64,000 nucleotides of DNA. It comes from RI-106 sp964496875. GTDB taxonomy: Bacteria > Cyanobacteriota > Vampirovibrionia > Obscuribacterales > Obscuribacteraceae. Of this stretch, positions 1 through 8,464 are shown one piece after another. Where the stretch lies: assembly GCA_964496875.1 (NCBI GenBank), contig CAZCBH010000008.1, positions 1-64,000 on the forward strand. Direction: 5' to 3'. Positions within the stretch are counted from its first letter, which is position 1, and each line of letters begins with the position of its first letter. The notes under the pieces are model-generated. The model saw nothing but the letters and a program-made list of their open reading frames with translations, did not search any database and had not been told where the DNA came from. A program made the position numbers and the translations under genes.

Positions 1-1131
1 CGATACGAACAGATCGTCATGGGCAGGACCTATCCCGCCGGTACTCCAGAGCAGAGAATAAAAGGACTTGAGCAAATCCTCTTTGGAAGAGCTAGCTCTC
101 TTTCAATGGCAGAAGCGGTACTGAAGGTAGGCAATGTTGTCGACAAGAGCGAATCAATCACACCCCAGAGTGCGCCAGAAAACACATTCGACATAGGCGC
201 GGAGCAGGACCGAAGCATCTCGACTCCACAGTCTAGTGAACTGTTTGATAGAGCGCTGGAGGCATATGACGGTGGCGACGCGAATGAAGCCATCAAGCTG
301 CTGAAAGAATTGCTTAGCTCAGAACCGGCGCACAATGATGCTCTCTTCAGCCTGGCATCGATATTCGAGAAACAACACAGAGATATCGAGGCGCTCGAGC
401 TTTATAAGCGCGTGCTGAAAATGGACCCGACGGATGAGGAGGCCATTGCCGGTGTCAGAAAACTTTCGAGGACGGCTGCGGTATGTACTAAGCTGCGAAA
501 GTCTTCAGACTGGGTCGAAGATGAGTCACTAACGCACTTTCATATCTCGGAAGAGAACAGCCGAAGTCAATCGAGTCCTGGCTACAGCAGTGAGCGACCC
601 GCATCTGTCGCCGCCATCAAGAAGCCGTCGGCGCAGAATGCCGAGGTGCTTCTGGCGCGTGCAATAGAGGCTAAGAAAGCCAACGACCTGGAGAAAGCTA
701 TTCTGCTGTTCAGGAAATACTTGTATCAGAACCCGAAGGCACATCAGGTGAAATTCGCCCTGGCGAAAACTTACGAGAAAGCCGGCGACAAAGAGATGGC
801 TATGCGCGTGATAAAAGATGCCCTGACTGACTCGCCGGAGAACGCAGTGTATGAGCGGGCGCTGGCGCACCTTGACCCCAAATCTAGAACCAGTGATTTG
901 CCGAAATACACCACTGTCGGAAGCAGGAAGGACGGCATAGTCCCGATGGTTCCGGAGAGCGGAGAGCGAATGTATCAGATGGCGCATAGCAGTCTGGGTA
1001 GGACGCTGCGATATGCAATTGCTGGTGCCGCTATTGGTGCGGCGAATAACTCCTACTACAGAGGGGGTATGGGTAGAGGAGCTCTGCAGGGTGGTCTTAT
1101 GGGATTAGCTCTAGGATTGTTGAAATGGTAG
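1..1131 (+). CDS. TPR protein, 5' end cut by the window edge
   Basis: The frame is open to the left edge and the first in-frame ATG (position 19) has no ribosome binding site, so the true start probably lies outside. The first visible residues (RYEQIVMGRTYPAG, then RIKGLEQILFG) form a YEQxxxGxxY...LEQxxFG pattern that I believe recurs in secreted proteins of Melainabacteria. Two TPR blocks follow at about residues 70-150 and 210-290 (numbering from position 19), with typical alanine and tyrosine placement such as ALFSLASIFEKQ and LYKRVLKMDP. The last 50 residues are Gly/Ala-rich (AIAGAAIGAANN, MGRGALQGGLMGLALGLL) and could insert in or pack against a membrane. The stop overlaps the next gene by 7 bases, so the two are probably co-translated. 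Role unknown; likely an envelope scaffold. Confidence 0.75.
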   Translation, partial: RYEQIVMGRTYPAGTPEQRIKGLEQILFGRASSLSMAEAVLKVGNVVDKSESITPQSAPENTFDIGAEQDRSISTPQSSELFDRALEAYDGGDANEAIKLLKELLSSEPAHNDALFSLASIFEKQHRDIEALELYKRVLKMDPTDEEAIAGVRKLSRTAAVCTKLRKSSDWVEDESLTHFHISEENSRSQSSPGYSSERPASVAAIKKPSAQNAEVLLARAIEAKKANDLEKAILLFRKYLYQNPKAHQVKFALAKTYEKAGDKEMAMRVIKDALTDSPENAVYERALAHLDPKSRTSDLPKYTTVGSRKDGIVPMVPESGERMYQMAHSSLGRTLRYAIAGAAIGAANNSYYRGGMGRGALQGGLMGLALGLLKW

Positions 1132-1832
1132 CGATTCGAATTTTTGCTCTACTTGCGGTGTTGTTGGCTGGCTCTATCGAAACGTGCAGAGCTGACTCAC
1201 CGATATTGAAGGGCACCGTCACAGATGGACATGCAGAAAGGCGGCGCATCGAACGGGACTCTTCGCAAGATGACGTCAATAACGTTGATTTGACACCGAC
1301 CAGAGGGGCGGAGATTGCCCCGAGACCTGCTAGAAATCGGCGCCGCATAGGTAGAGAAGAGCCACTTCCCGAGAAGAAGGTAGTAGTACCGAAAGTGGTC
1401 AATCTCGACGCGCTTGTGGCTGAGTTCGATGAAAGCTATAAACCGCCGGATTTCGACATTGGTGTGGATAAGAACTCGGCAGAGCTTGTTCTGGCATGGG
1501 AGCGATGGCACAAGCAGCTTTGTAAGACGATTTACTTCAGGATGACGCGGCGTTCTGCCAATGCGGGTACTGGATACGCGACTGTTCATATAACAGTTAC
1601 CAGGGACAATAGAATCACCGGTGAACTTCAAATGCACTCCGGCAACTCTGCAATTACCTCAGCATACATGGACACCATACGCAGCTTAAATGGTAATCCC
1701 GGGCTGACTTTTCCAGAGAAATCCCAGCGAAATCAGGTTTCATTCCCTTATTCCGTATTGAGAGCAAGCAATATCACCCCGGGATATAACTGGATAAAAA
1801 ACGATTACGAAACCGTCAGGTCTGAAGAGTAG
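1125..1832 (+). CDS. Secreted TonB C-terminal-like protein
   Basis: 235 residues. An N-terminal signal peptide (hydrophobic IFALLAVLLAGSIETCRA, cleavage likely near residue 23) is followed by a polar, Arg-rich linker and a C-terminal domain from about residue 125 (WERWHKQLCKTIYFRM ... TVHITVTRDNRITGEL). This has the helix, strand, helix, strand layout of the TonB C-terminal fold used in energy transducers and in many stand-alone periplasmic proteins. There is no N-terminal membrane anchor with a proline-rich linker as in classical TonB, so it is unlikely to be a true energy transducer. It overlaps the upstream TPR gene and sits 18 bases before another TonB-C-like gene, suggesting one envelope operon. 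Confidence 0.7.
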   Translation: MVAIRIFALLAVLLAGSIETCRADSPILKGTVTDGHAERRRIERDSSQDDVNNVDLTPTRGAEIAPRPARNRRRIGREEPLPEKKVVVPKVVNLDALVAEFDESYKPPDFDIGVDKNSAELVLAWERWHKQLCKTIYFRMTRRSANAGTGYATVHITVTRDNRITGELQMHSGNSAITSAYMDTIRSLNGNPGLTFPEKSQRNQVSFPYSVLRASNITPGYNWIKNDYETVRSEE

Positions 1833-1850
1833 CAGGGAGCACTATCAGTA

Positions 1851-2738
1851 TTGGATTTGAATAAGATACCTACTATCGTTTATTTCGTAACTATGCTTCT
1901 CTTTATAGGTGCAAACAATCAGATGGCTATTGCGGGCAGATGTACAGGATCATCGTATTGCACTGCATGCAGATCCTGTAATTACTGCGCACACTGCAAT
2001 TCCGGAGGCACTTGCGGCATCTGCGCACCCAGCAGCAAGAGACAAAGGACACCTGCCAGAACACCAGAATACTATCAACCAATGCCGTCATATCCAACAC
2101 CATCGTATCGAGCACCAAATTACTATAGTCAGCCACGTGTCCAGTCGGCATCCAGATATCGCTCGACGAATACAACTACCAGGCAGAAATCTTATAGCAG
2201 CCCGGGCAATGTGACTCGAAAAGCTTCATCCTTTGAAGACGAAAAGGTGAAGACCTATATTCGATATGTTCAGCAGCGTATTCAAGAAAGTTGGGGTACC
2301 TACGAGATGGACAACGCGACGGCTCATGCAATTATCGTAATTAACAAGCAAGGCAATTTGGCAAGCGCTAAAGTCGTCAGTGCCTCTGGACCGCCTTCAG
2401 TGCGAGATAAGGTGATTGAAGCTATTCAATACTCCACGCCGTTCGGTAAGCCCCCGATAACTTCAGACACGCTCAGAATCTCTGTCAAATTCAGAAATAA
2501 CGGTATTGATAGCGCCTCTAGTGATTCGGGTTCAGCAACACCATATGAGGTTCAATCAAATGGACCTAAATTCGCACCGCCGATAGTTCGGAGACCCCTG
2601 CCGCAAACTGTGTCACAGCCGGATGCAGAACCTTTGTACTCGCGGGAGCAAGACGCGCTACAGAGGTCTCGACAGCAAAACTGGTCTCAGCGAGAGAATC
2701 AACCTGATGAGAACGAAGGGCTTTATACTCCTCCTTAG
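1851..2738 (+). CDS. Secreted Cys-rich protein with TonB C-terminal domain
   Basis: 295 residues. A TTG start is chosen because GGGAG lies 12-17 bases upstream; an ATG at 1893 is a weaker alternative. A signal peptide (residues about 1-29, ending MAIAG) precedes an eight-cysteine cluster at residues 31-58 with spacing C-x5-C-x2-C-x2-C-x2-C-x2-C-x5-C-x2-C, suggesting a metal-binding or disulfide-rich knuckle exported to the periplasm. A Pro/Tyr/Ser-rich linker follows, then a TonB-C-like domain at about residues 130-220 (YIRYVQQRIQESWG, AIIVINKQGNLASAKVV, AIQYSTPFGKPP). The tail is polar and Gln-rich. The TonB-C call is good; the function of the Cys cluster is unknown. Together with the preceding gene it makes a pair of secreted TonB-C proteins. 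Confidence 0.7.
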   Translation: MDLNKIPTIVYFVTMLLFIGANNQMAIAGRCTGSSYCTACRSCNYCAHCNSGGTCGICAPSSKRQRTPARTPEYYQPMPSYPTPSYRAPNYYSQPRVQSASRYRSTNTTTRQKSYSSPGNVTRKASSFEDEKVKTYIRYVQQRIQESWGTYEMDNATAHAIIVINKQGNLASAKVVSASGPPSVRDKVIEAIQYSTPFGKPPITSDTLRISVKFRNNGIDSASSDSGSATPYEVQSNGPKFAPPIVRRPLPQTVSQPDAEPLYSREQDALQRSRQQNWSQRENQPDENEGLYTPP

Positions 2739-2803
2739 TAATCTCCTCAAAACCAATCAACAACGGTCGACTTAATGCCAAAGAAAGCAAAAGGAACGAG
2801 AAA

Positions 2804-2832
2804 TTGGACCTTGAGTCACTTCATCGTATAAT
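2804..2832 (+). promoter_or_regulatory. Sigma-70-type promoter of the 2.8-6.9 kb cassette
   Basis: TTGGAC (2804-2809) and a perfect TATAAT (2827-2832) are separated by 17 bases. The predicted transcription start near 2839 leaves a leader of about 23 bases carrying GAGG (2849-2852) before the GTG start at 2862. This is the best consensus promoter I saw in the window. Confidence 0.65.
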
Positions 2833-2861
2833 AGTAAAACCCTCAGGCGAGGATCAAATTC

Positions 2862-4001
2862 GTGTCGGACAAATCTCAAAATCATTGGAAATCTTCTGAC
2901 AGACCAGAAGATCGACATTTCGACAAGCTAACAACAAATTCCGAAATTGCGGCCGACTCGCAGACAAATGCAAAAGGAAAAGCCGAAATCCAAAAATGTA
3001 ATCCCGACTTTCCAAGTGGATCCGCGTCGGAGAATCCCGATCCAGATGATGGAAGCCTCCAAATTGTAGAGGCTATTTCAGGAAAAGTTCTGGCGGAAAG
3101 GTCAAAGAGCATTGCCCCAAAGCATGATTCAGTTATCAGCAAAGAGAATTCATTGCCCGATTCAAATCCAATAGCGAAATCGAATTCGGCTGAGCTGGCA
3201 CAGAGAACCGAGCTAAATTCAAAAGAACAAAATTTTGAAGGTGGTATTCATAGAATTCCGATTCATGACCATAATCCGGAATTGATCTCCTATCGACAAG
3301 ATATGGACGGCGAATCATTTGGGCACGCACCAAAAAATCCAAATCTCTGGAAAGAGTTTTTTGACAAGCAAAAGCCTCGCGTTGATTTTGAAAGAGAGCA
3401 CATAGCTCAATCTAACGCCGAATTGCTTTATCAGTTCTTCATTGGCTCAGGAGCAGATGTACAAGGTCATTACGAAAAGTCTGATCCTGTTCTTCAAGAC
3501 TTTGTAAAATCACCAGGCGCCCAAGCAATTCGCAAGCAATACTTTGAAGCCGGTCTCCCGGACTTCACTGACAAACTCGGATATGGTACTGCGCAAGCTT
3601 TTTCCGAGACCATCTTGAAGCCAACATTTGATGTTGCAGCACCTCCTGCATCGGCGTTGGTCTCTGAAAGCACGCCAGCCAAAAGTCACATGCAGGGATT
3701 ATTCGACCGGGATCATCTTGGTAGTGTTGGACTACAAATTGGAGGATTTGGCAATCCACCAAAAGACCACTATCCATGGGCAGCCAGTCTTGCTCGCAGA
3801 TGTGACCAGACTGGCGTGCCGAATCCAAATGGTGATCATGTCCAATTTCAAGTGATGAACTTAGCGGGACTTCATTCGTTCGCTTACCATGCACCAAACA
3901 TCAATGATAAACCGGTCGGCTCAAAAGGTCCTATGAGAACAATAATACAGATTTTTAGATGGGTGGAACCTATCCCTCAGAAAGGCGACTTTGATGAATG
4001 A
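2862..4001 (+). CDS. Polar modular protein with MSDK N-terminal module; effector candidate
   Basis: 379 residues from a GTG start, with GAGG 9 bases upstream. There is no signal peptide. Residues 1-45 (MSDKSQNHWKSSD..., SQTNAKGKAEI) match the N-terminus of the metalloprotease at 13710-15716 (MSDKPQKHQKSSD..., SQTDAKGHAQI), while the rest of the two proteins differs. Residues about 45-125 are disordered and Ser/Asn/Glu-rich. The C-terminal part (about 150-379) looks globular, with a notable block FDRDHLGSVGLQIGGFG and conserved-looking His/Asp residues (DHYPW, NPNGDHVQFQV), but I recognise no family. It is followed at once by a four-helix membrane protein, which fits an effector with a partner or immunity protein. 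The gene looks AT-richer than its neighbours. Confidence 0.6.
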   Translation: MSDKSQNHWKSSDRPEDRHFDKLTTNSEIAADSQTNAKGKAEIQKCNPDFPSGSASENPDPDDGSLQIVEAISGKVLAERSKSIAPKHDSVISKENSLPDSNPIAKSNSAELAQRTELNSKEQNFEGGIHRIPIHDHNPELISYRQDMDGESFGHAPKNPNLWKEFFDKQKPRVDFEREHIAQSNAELLYQFFIGSGADVQGHYEKSDPVLQDFVKSPGAQAIRKQYFEAGLPDFTDKLGYGTAQAFSETILKPTFDVAAPPASALVSESTPAKSHMQGLFDRDHLGSVGLQIGGFGNPPKDHYPWAASLARRCDQTGVPNPNGDHVQFQVMNLAGLHSFAYHAPNINDKPVGSKGPMRTIIQIFRWVEPIPQKGDFDE

Positions 4002-4374
4002 CAGACAGAGAAAATGGATCCGCATCTACTTTCTCGGTTCAGCAATTGTAGGCGCATCATGGGCCTCAGAGTATTTTGCGGCAGTCTTCGATTTAGGGAA
4101 CAGCCTCATCCTCCTCGGATTGTTTGGACTCTCATGGGTACCTGTCAGTGCATTTGTATTTATAGCGTTTCTCAAGTTTAGACGATTTATTTTCTCGCTT
4201 TCCCCTTTGAGTTTCCTGGTCGCATTTACTATCCATTACTTGCTTTCGCCAGACAACAAATTTGCCAGTACACTTGATCAAAGCACGATATTTTCAATTA
4301 TCTTTGGTGTCATATACGGTTTTCTTAATTTTTTAGCCTGGTTGTATCTTGACCGCAATCAGTGCTCGGATTGA
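3994..4374 (+). CDS. Four-helix inner-membrane protein, possible partner of the upstream effector candidate
   Basis: 126 residues from an ATG at 3994, which overlaps the upstream stop by 8 bases; a TTG one codon earlier is possible. Four hydrophobic segments are visible: FLGSAIVGASWASEYFAAVF, LILLGLFGLSWVPVSAFVFI, LSFLVAFTIHYLL and IFSIIFGVIYGFLNFLAWLY. There are no catalytic motifs. Tight coupling to the gene before it suggests they act together. Small polytopic proteins in this position are often immunity proteins or membrane anchors in effector systems; that role is inference only. Confidence 0.6.
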   Translation: MNDRQRKWIRIYFLGSAIVGASWASEYFAAVFDLGNSLILLGLFGLSWVPVSAFVFIAFLKFRRFIFSLSPLSFLVAFTIHYLLSPDNKFASTLDQSTIFSIIFGVIYGFLNFLAWLYLDRNQCSD

Positions 4375-4394
4375 CAATATTCCTTCTGGAATCA

Positions 4395-5609
4395 ATGCCA
4401 TCTATGAAACTTTCAAATCACAATATTCCATATTTCCTGATCGTTGCAAGTGCACTGGTTCTATTTCTGAGTTCTTCCATTAATCAACATGTGCTCAATA
4501 CGATTCACTCCCTAAGAGGCAGAATCTCGCTTGAACAAGCAATCAAGAGCTATAACGAAGCGAAAAGTCATGGCGCATCAGACTCAATTCTGTGCGAAAA
4601 ACTGATCAATATAGCCGGCGCTTACAGCGATATTGGTGACAATGCCAATTCAGAAACATACAAGCGAAAGGCGCTGACTCTCTTCCTCAAGCAAGAAATA
4701 GACGAAGTTGACTTAGATCAGTTCAATGGAGTGTTGCGCACGATTCAATTTCTCGCCCTAAGGAAAGAAACCAATCTTGCCCAAGCCTACTTTCAAAAAG
4801 CCATTGAGATTGGAGAGAGGAATTACGCCTCAGACTTACACTGGGGCAACGACCTGCTAGAAATGTCAACTGCAGTTGAAAGCATTGCTCCAGAAAATGA
4901 AAAACCAGAACTATTGAAGTTCTGGATAGCTCAGAGAAAGAAGTACTCAGGCTATAACAACGAAAACCTTGCAACCCTTTATTGCATGCTTGCTCAGCAC
5001 TACCAACGCCTGGGGCACTCGAAGGAAGCAGAGAGTACAATCCAGGATTCCCGGTATCTCGACTATCATAGTCCAGAAAATAAGCTAGATAATGAAATAA
5101 GGGTGGCACACTTTTACGCAGGAATAAACGATAAGGACAAAGCCCAGCAAATATGCCGGAAGATCTTGGAGAATAGCAAGAAAGGATTCTACTCTGACAT
5201 CAATCCCAAAATCAGGAACATATTGTCCATATACGGTCAACTCAATCTTGATGAAGAACAAATCAAAGCCATTTCTGATTTGCTAGCCAATCCAAGTAGA
5301 AGAGCTTTTCTTGATATCGATTTCTTCCTAATCCCACAAATCAGGCGCTTGATTGGCGAATTGAGATATTCAGAAGCAGAAGTTCTCGTGCGCAGAAGAA
5401 TCAATGCGGGTTCTGAATTTCCAGGGACAGATGTGCGTGGCCACTGGAAACTTGTTTTGTCAAATATCCTTCTGGCCAAACCAGAAAAAGCAGAATCTAA
5501 CAAGCTCTTCAGAGAAGTAATCAATTCTCGGCTGTTGCGAGAAGAGTGCGTCCTGGAAACGGCTAGAGAAAGAGAGGATGCGTTGAGGAAGTATTCGCTT
5601 GCCAAATAA
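4395..5609 (+). CDS. Membrane-anchored TPR-like protein
   Basis: 404 residues if started at the ATG at 4395, where GGA lies a few bases upstream; a GTG at 4362 overlapping the previous gene would add 11 residues. A single N-terminal membrane segment (IPYFLIVASALVLFLSSS) is followed by a helical-repeat region with TPR-like spacing (AGAYSDIGDNANSETYKRKAL, LAQHYQRLGHSKEAESTI, IGELRYSEAEVLVRRR). The helical part should lie on one face of the membrane as a protein-binding scaffold. The next gene has the same layout and probably arose by duplication. It sits third in the cassette that begins at 2862. No enzymatic motif seen. Confidence 0.6.
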   Translation: MPSMKLSNHNIPYFLIVASALVLFLSSSINQHVLNTIHSLRGRISLEQAIKSYNEAKSHGASDSILCEKLINIAGAYSDIGDNANSETYKRKALTLFLKQEIDEVDLDQFNGVLRTIQFLALRKETNLAQAYFQKAIEIGERNYASDLHWGNDLLEMSTAVESIAPENEKPELLKFWIAQRKKYSGYNNENLATLYCMLAQHYQRLGHSKEAESTIQDSRYLDYHSPENKLDNEIRVAHFYAGINDKDKAQQICRKILENSKKGFYSDINPKIRNILSIYGQLNLDEEQIKAISDLLANPSRRAFLDIDFFLIPQIRRLIGELRYSEAEVLVRRRINAGSEFPGTDVRGHWKLVLSNILLAKPEKAESNKLFREVINSRLLREECVLETAREREDALRKYSLAK

Positions 5610-6882
5610 AGAGCCTACTCATCGAATAATAAAGCTATTCCTAGGCTTCAAGGAACGAGTAAAGATACTCCTGGGAAACCTGGACAAAATATCTATCGCA
5701 CTATGGATAGTGTCTTTACTATTTGCTTGCTACTGTTTAAGCCACCTTCAATTTGCCGCATGGTTTTCTGGATTGCTATCTGCATATGACTATAATCAGC
5801 GGCTTGAGAAACAGAGTGACTTACGCAAAAAACAGCTTCTCGGGAGCAAAGGAAGATTCGATGTTAGCAAAGAAACGCTAATAAGCACTGCATCCGAAGA
5901 CAGAAGCCGCAGGAAACAAGAACTAGAGGAATTCTGCAATGGAGACCCTGATTGTTATACACAGAGCGACTTCTCTAGGATGCTTCAGTACTTCAAAACG
6001 GAATGCTACCTTATGCCTGAAACAGAGTCGATTGAACTATTTAAAAGAATCTTGAGCGTTGCTGAAAGCGTACATATCGCTCCGGGAGAAAATGATTGGC
6101 ACTATTTCGGATTTGAGACGCTAGGCGAAATCAAAAATGGAAAAGGCGTCGAGTACGAAGCAAAGCTAATGAAAACTTGGCTCGAAGTTATTAAAGACAA
6201 GCAAGGAGAGAGAAGTCCCAATTATCGTAAACTGCTTGAACATTACATGTACAAGAAAAAATGTCCCCCCGAAGAAATAGAATCAATGGCAAGAGAAATC
6301 GTCCGAGTGAGTAATGATAAACGACTTGAACCTTCTACGATTTCCTATTTCGCCCTGGCCGAGAATCTAGCTAGATTTGGTTTGGGAGGCAAAGCGGAGG
6401 AAGAATGGCAGAAAGGAATCGCACTCACAGACTGGTCAGATGGCAAAAGAAGCTTGCATGCGTGCATTTCATTAATCAAGACCCTGAGAGATTATGGCTT
6501 CGCAAGCCAGGCTGATAGATTGGTAGACACATTATTCTCTAAATCCAGACCGGAAGACCTGGTTGAGCTAGAACAGATTTTAGGCGACATCTACGAAATA
6601 AATCTGATTGACGGAAACTTTGAAAAGGCTGCTGGTTTAGTAGCGAAACGTCTGTCGATTCCTCATTCCAGTCCAAGCGAACTTTGGCAAATTAGGCGTT
6701 CTGACCTGATGCTGATTTCTGGGAAAGTGAAGGAGTCCAACCAACTATTTCAAAAAGCTGTTAGCCGAATAGAAAAGACAGGAAAGGCAACAAAAGAGTT
6801 AAAAGCGAAAAGGCTTAAATTGATAGAGCACTGGAAAGAATGGAGAGGCTCAAAGCTATACAAAGAACTAGCTCAACAGTGA
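5599..6882 (+). CDS. Membrane-anchored helical-repeat protein, paralog-like to the preceding gene
   Basis: 427 residues. The TTG start at 5599 has a good ribosome binding site (GAGGAAG, 5585-5591) and overlaps the upstream stop by 11 bases. One membrane segment (ISIALWIVSLLFACYCLSHL, residues about 30-50) is followed by a short Arg/Lys/Glu-rich helix and TPR-like helices to the end (LAENLARFGLGGKAEEEWQKG, SLIKTLRDYGFASQADRLV). The topology matches the gene before it. It ends the 2.8-6.9 kb cassette, 17 bases before the convergent hydrolase gene. Function unknown; likely a scaffold within the cassette's membrane complex. Confidence 0.6.
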   Translation: MPNKEPTHRIIKLFLGFKERVKILLGNLDKISIALWIVSLLFACYCLSHLQFAAWFSGLLSAYDYNQRLEKQSDLRKKQLLGSKGRFDVSKETLISTASEDRSRRKQELEEFCNGDPDCYTQSDFSRMLQYFKTECYLMPETESIELFKRILSVAESVHIAPGENDWHYFGFETLGEIKNGKGVEYEAKLMKTWLEVIKDKQGERSPNYRKLLEHYMYKKKCPPEEIESMAREIVRVSNDKRLEPSTISYFALAENLARFGLGGKAEEEWQKGIALTDWSDGKRSLHACISLIKTLRDYGFASQADRLVDTLFSKSRPEDLVELEQILGDIYEINLIDGNFEKAAGLVAKRLSIPHSSPSELWQIRRSDLMLISGKVKESNQLFQKAVSRIEKTGKATKELKAKRLKLIEHWKEWRGSKLYKELAQQ

Positions 6883-6898
6883 GACAGCCAAACAGAAT

Positions 6899-7765
6899 TC
6901 AAGGAAAAAGCTTCGAGATTTCACTAACCATCCGGCGGCTTTTCCAATAGCCGGTATGGGCCCAGGGCATCGCAATACCAGTGTTCACTTTTATGTCCTC
7001 GATGTTTCCGGGACTAGGCTTGCCTGAAAAATATCCTTTCAAAGGATAAGCAACAAGGTCATGGTGGCACCAGAAATTCAGCCACCTCCGGTCGCCTTGA
7101 ATGGGATTCGTCAACTTGGCATAATCATTTGGCCAAACATCGCCCCAGCGCATCCAGAACAGCGCAATCGGCGAACCAAACGTCACAAGATTCCTGAAGC
7201 CATCCGCCAGCCCCTTGAGCCTCGCATCAGACAATTGTGGTTTGTTTTTGAAATCGAATAACTGCCCTTTCTCCAGAATCGAGTACATGTAGTCGTATGC
7301 GATAACCGAACCCAGCGAATGACCGAAGATAGAATACTCTGGTATTTCATCATCAGGAAAGTCCTTGAACTGTTCAGATATCGTTTCCCAGACCCTCCTT
7401 CGGATGCCGTTATCTTGTTCGTCGACATAAGCGATTGCGTCTCCAACGAAGAAGGTCATGAAGTATCGCCAGGCACTGGTATCAAATAGTCCCAGCGCCG
7501 TCTCAAGAAAGTTGGAGCCGCCAACGAGGGCTCTATCTGACTTGGCTACACCATCTTTGTCAAAAGACATCTTGAAGATGGAGAGCTCTGCATCGGCAGT
7601 TGCGTCGTCCCAGAGAACTGGTATCACCTTAAAGCGATTAGACCAGGCATCTAAAGTAAGCTTTCTCTCCTTGCAAAACTTAGCAGCCAGGTTCTCTTCG
7701 AACTTAGAGAAATCATCAGATGGTGTTCCATCGCCAATTCCGTGTATCAAGAATATGTAGTGCAA
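6899..7765 (-). CDS. Alpha/beta-fold serine hydrolase (lipase-like)
   Basis: 288 residues with no signal peptide, so probably cytoplasmic. The oxyanion-hole HG motif is at residues 8-9 (IFLIHGIGDG), the nucleophile elbow GHSLGS has Ser150, a likely acid lies in WCHHDLVAYPL and a likely catalytic His in MPWAHTGYW near the C-terminus. The NLVTFGSP strand after the nucleophile is typical of DUF676/PGAP1-like lipases and of large, poorly characterised bacterial hydrolase families. The substrate is not predictable. It lies 43 bases downstream of the CpaF-N-terminal-like gene on the same strand and may share its transcript. Confidence 0.7.
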   Translation of the reverse strand: MHYIFLIHGIGDGTPSDDFSKFEENLAAKFCKERKLTLDAWSNRFKVIPVLWDDATADAELSIFKMSFDKDGVAKSDRALVGGSNFLETALGLFDTSAWRYFMTFFVGDAIAYVDEQDNGIRRRVWETISEQFKDFPDDEIPEYSIFGHSLGSVIAYDYMYSILEKGQLFDFKNKPQLSDARLKGLADGFRNLVTFGSPIALFWMRWGDVWPNDYAKLTNPIQGDRRWLNFWCHHDLVAYPLKGYFSGKPSPGNIEDIKVNTGIAMPWAHTGYWKSRRMVSEISKLFP

Positions 7766-7808
7766 AATAAATCACCCGGCAAAAGGACTAATTCCATGAA
7801 ACATTGCG

Positions 7809-8327
7809 CTATAAATCAACACGGCGCTTGAATACCAACATCGGCTCCGACTCGCGCGAGAACTCTATCGAAAAATCCTTCTCGCACTGCTTCCGTATAT
7901 CCTCCGCCTCCGCCTCCGCCGCGGACGCACCATTCACGGACGAACCAACACCGGTCGCGCTATCCGTCGTCAGCTTCTCCACCAACTCCTCCAAGTGCGC
8001 CCGGCTCTGAAAGCACAAAGCAGACTCTCTCCACCCACCGGTGGCATCATCAACCTCAACCCGCCCGCTAGAATAGACCCGAATGCCATGTATAAATCTA
8101 TCTCGCAAAATAGGACCCAGCGGTCCCGCGAAACTGAGCTCATCCGATATCAACTGGTGAAGCACCACCTTCTCTTCATGCGAAAGCCCATCTTCCTCTT
8201 TGTACACCAGGTCTCTAATAGCCGACGGCACGACATGCCGCTCACCGTCCTTATCGACAATGATCTCGCGGCTCATTCGGTACGCTTTCTCGCACAGCAG
8301 CCCATATCGAATATTCTCTATTGACAC
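7809..8327 (-). CDS. Orphan protein resembling the N-terminal domain of CpaF/TadA secretion ATPases
   Basis: 172 residues from a GTG start with GGAGGG 9 bases upstream. Residues about 48-118 read like the region before the ATPase core of CpaF/TadA: LSHEEKVVLHQLISDELSF, then AGPLGPILRD (family pattern GLGPLEPLLAD), GIRVYSSGRVEVDD (pattern IMVNGPxxVYVERxGR) and QSRAHLEELVEKL (pattern FRDxxHLRRIIERI). The protein then diverges into an Ala/Glu-rich stretch and a short tail. The Walker A, Walker B and Asp/His boxes of the family are absent, so it cannot be a secretion ATPase. It could be a regulatory or adaptor fragment of a Tad machine. The resemblance is read by eye and needs a profile comparison. 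Confidence 0.5.
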   Translation of the reverse strand: MSIENIRYGLLCEKAYRMSREIIVDKDGERHVVPSAIRDLVYKEEDGLSHEEKVVLHQLISDELSFAGPLGPILRDRFIHGIRVYSSGRVEVDDATGGWRESALCFQSRAHLEELVEKLTTDSATGVGSSVNGASAAEAEAEDIRKQCEKDFSIEFSRESEPMLVFKRRVDL

Positions 8328-8405
8328 GATCCGTGCCCTCCCGATTAGCTCTTCTATTTTACTTCAACCTGAAACGTGCCAACAACAACGTCTCTTCCGT
8401 GATGA

Positions 8406-8464
8406 AATCCCCATTGTCCGCGCGCCTAACTGAGGATACCCTCAAGCTGAGGTCTCTGTATGCG
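8406..8464 (+). repeat. Imperfect intergenic repeat, copy 1
   Basis: About 59 bases alignable to 10223-10281. Both copies begin AATCCCCATTGTCC, share CGCG and CTAAC, and end GTCTCT-(G/A)T-ATGC, with the ATG in the same position. In this copy the ATG starts a 205-residue protein. Confidence 0.5.
8414..8442 (+). promoter_or_regulatory. Promoter of the 8460 gene, one of two similar copies
   Basis: TTGTCC (8414-8419), 17 bases, TACCCT (8437-8442). The same arrangement (TTGTCC, 17 bases, TACCTT) occurs at 10231-10259, inside a longer imperfect repeat. A small palindrome, CCTCA-AGC-TGAGG (8440-8452), overlaps the -10 box and includes the GAGG ribosome binding site, so it could be an operator or could fold over the site. 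Confidence 0.4.

Noticed and set aside
1125..2738. True TonB energy transducers
   Set aside because: C-terminal fold is TonB-like, but there is no membrane anchor with periplasmic Pro-rich linker, and no ExbB/ExbD genes are near.
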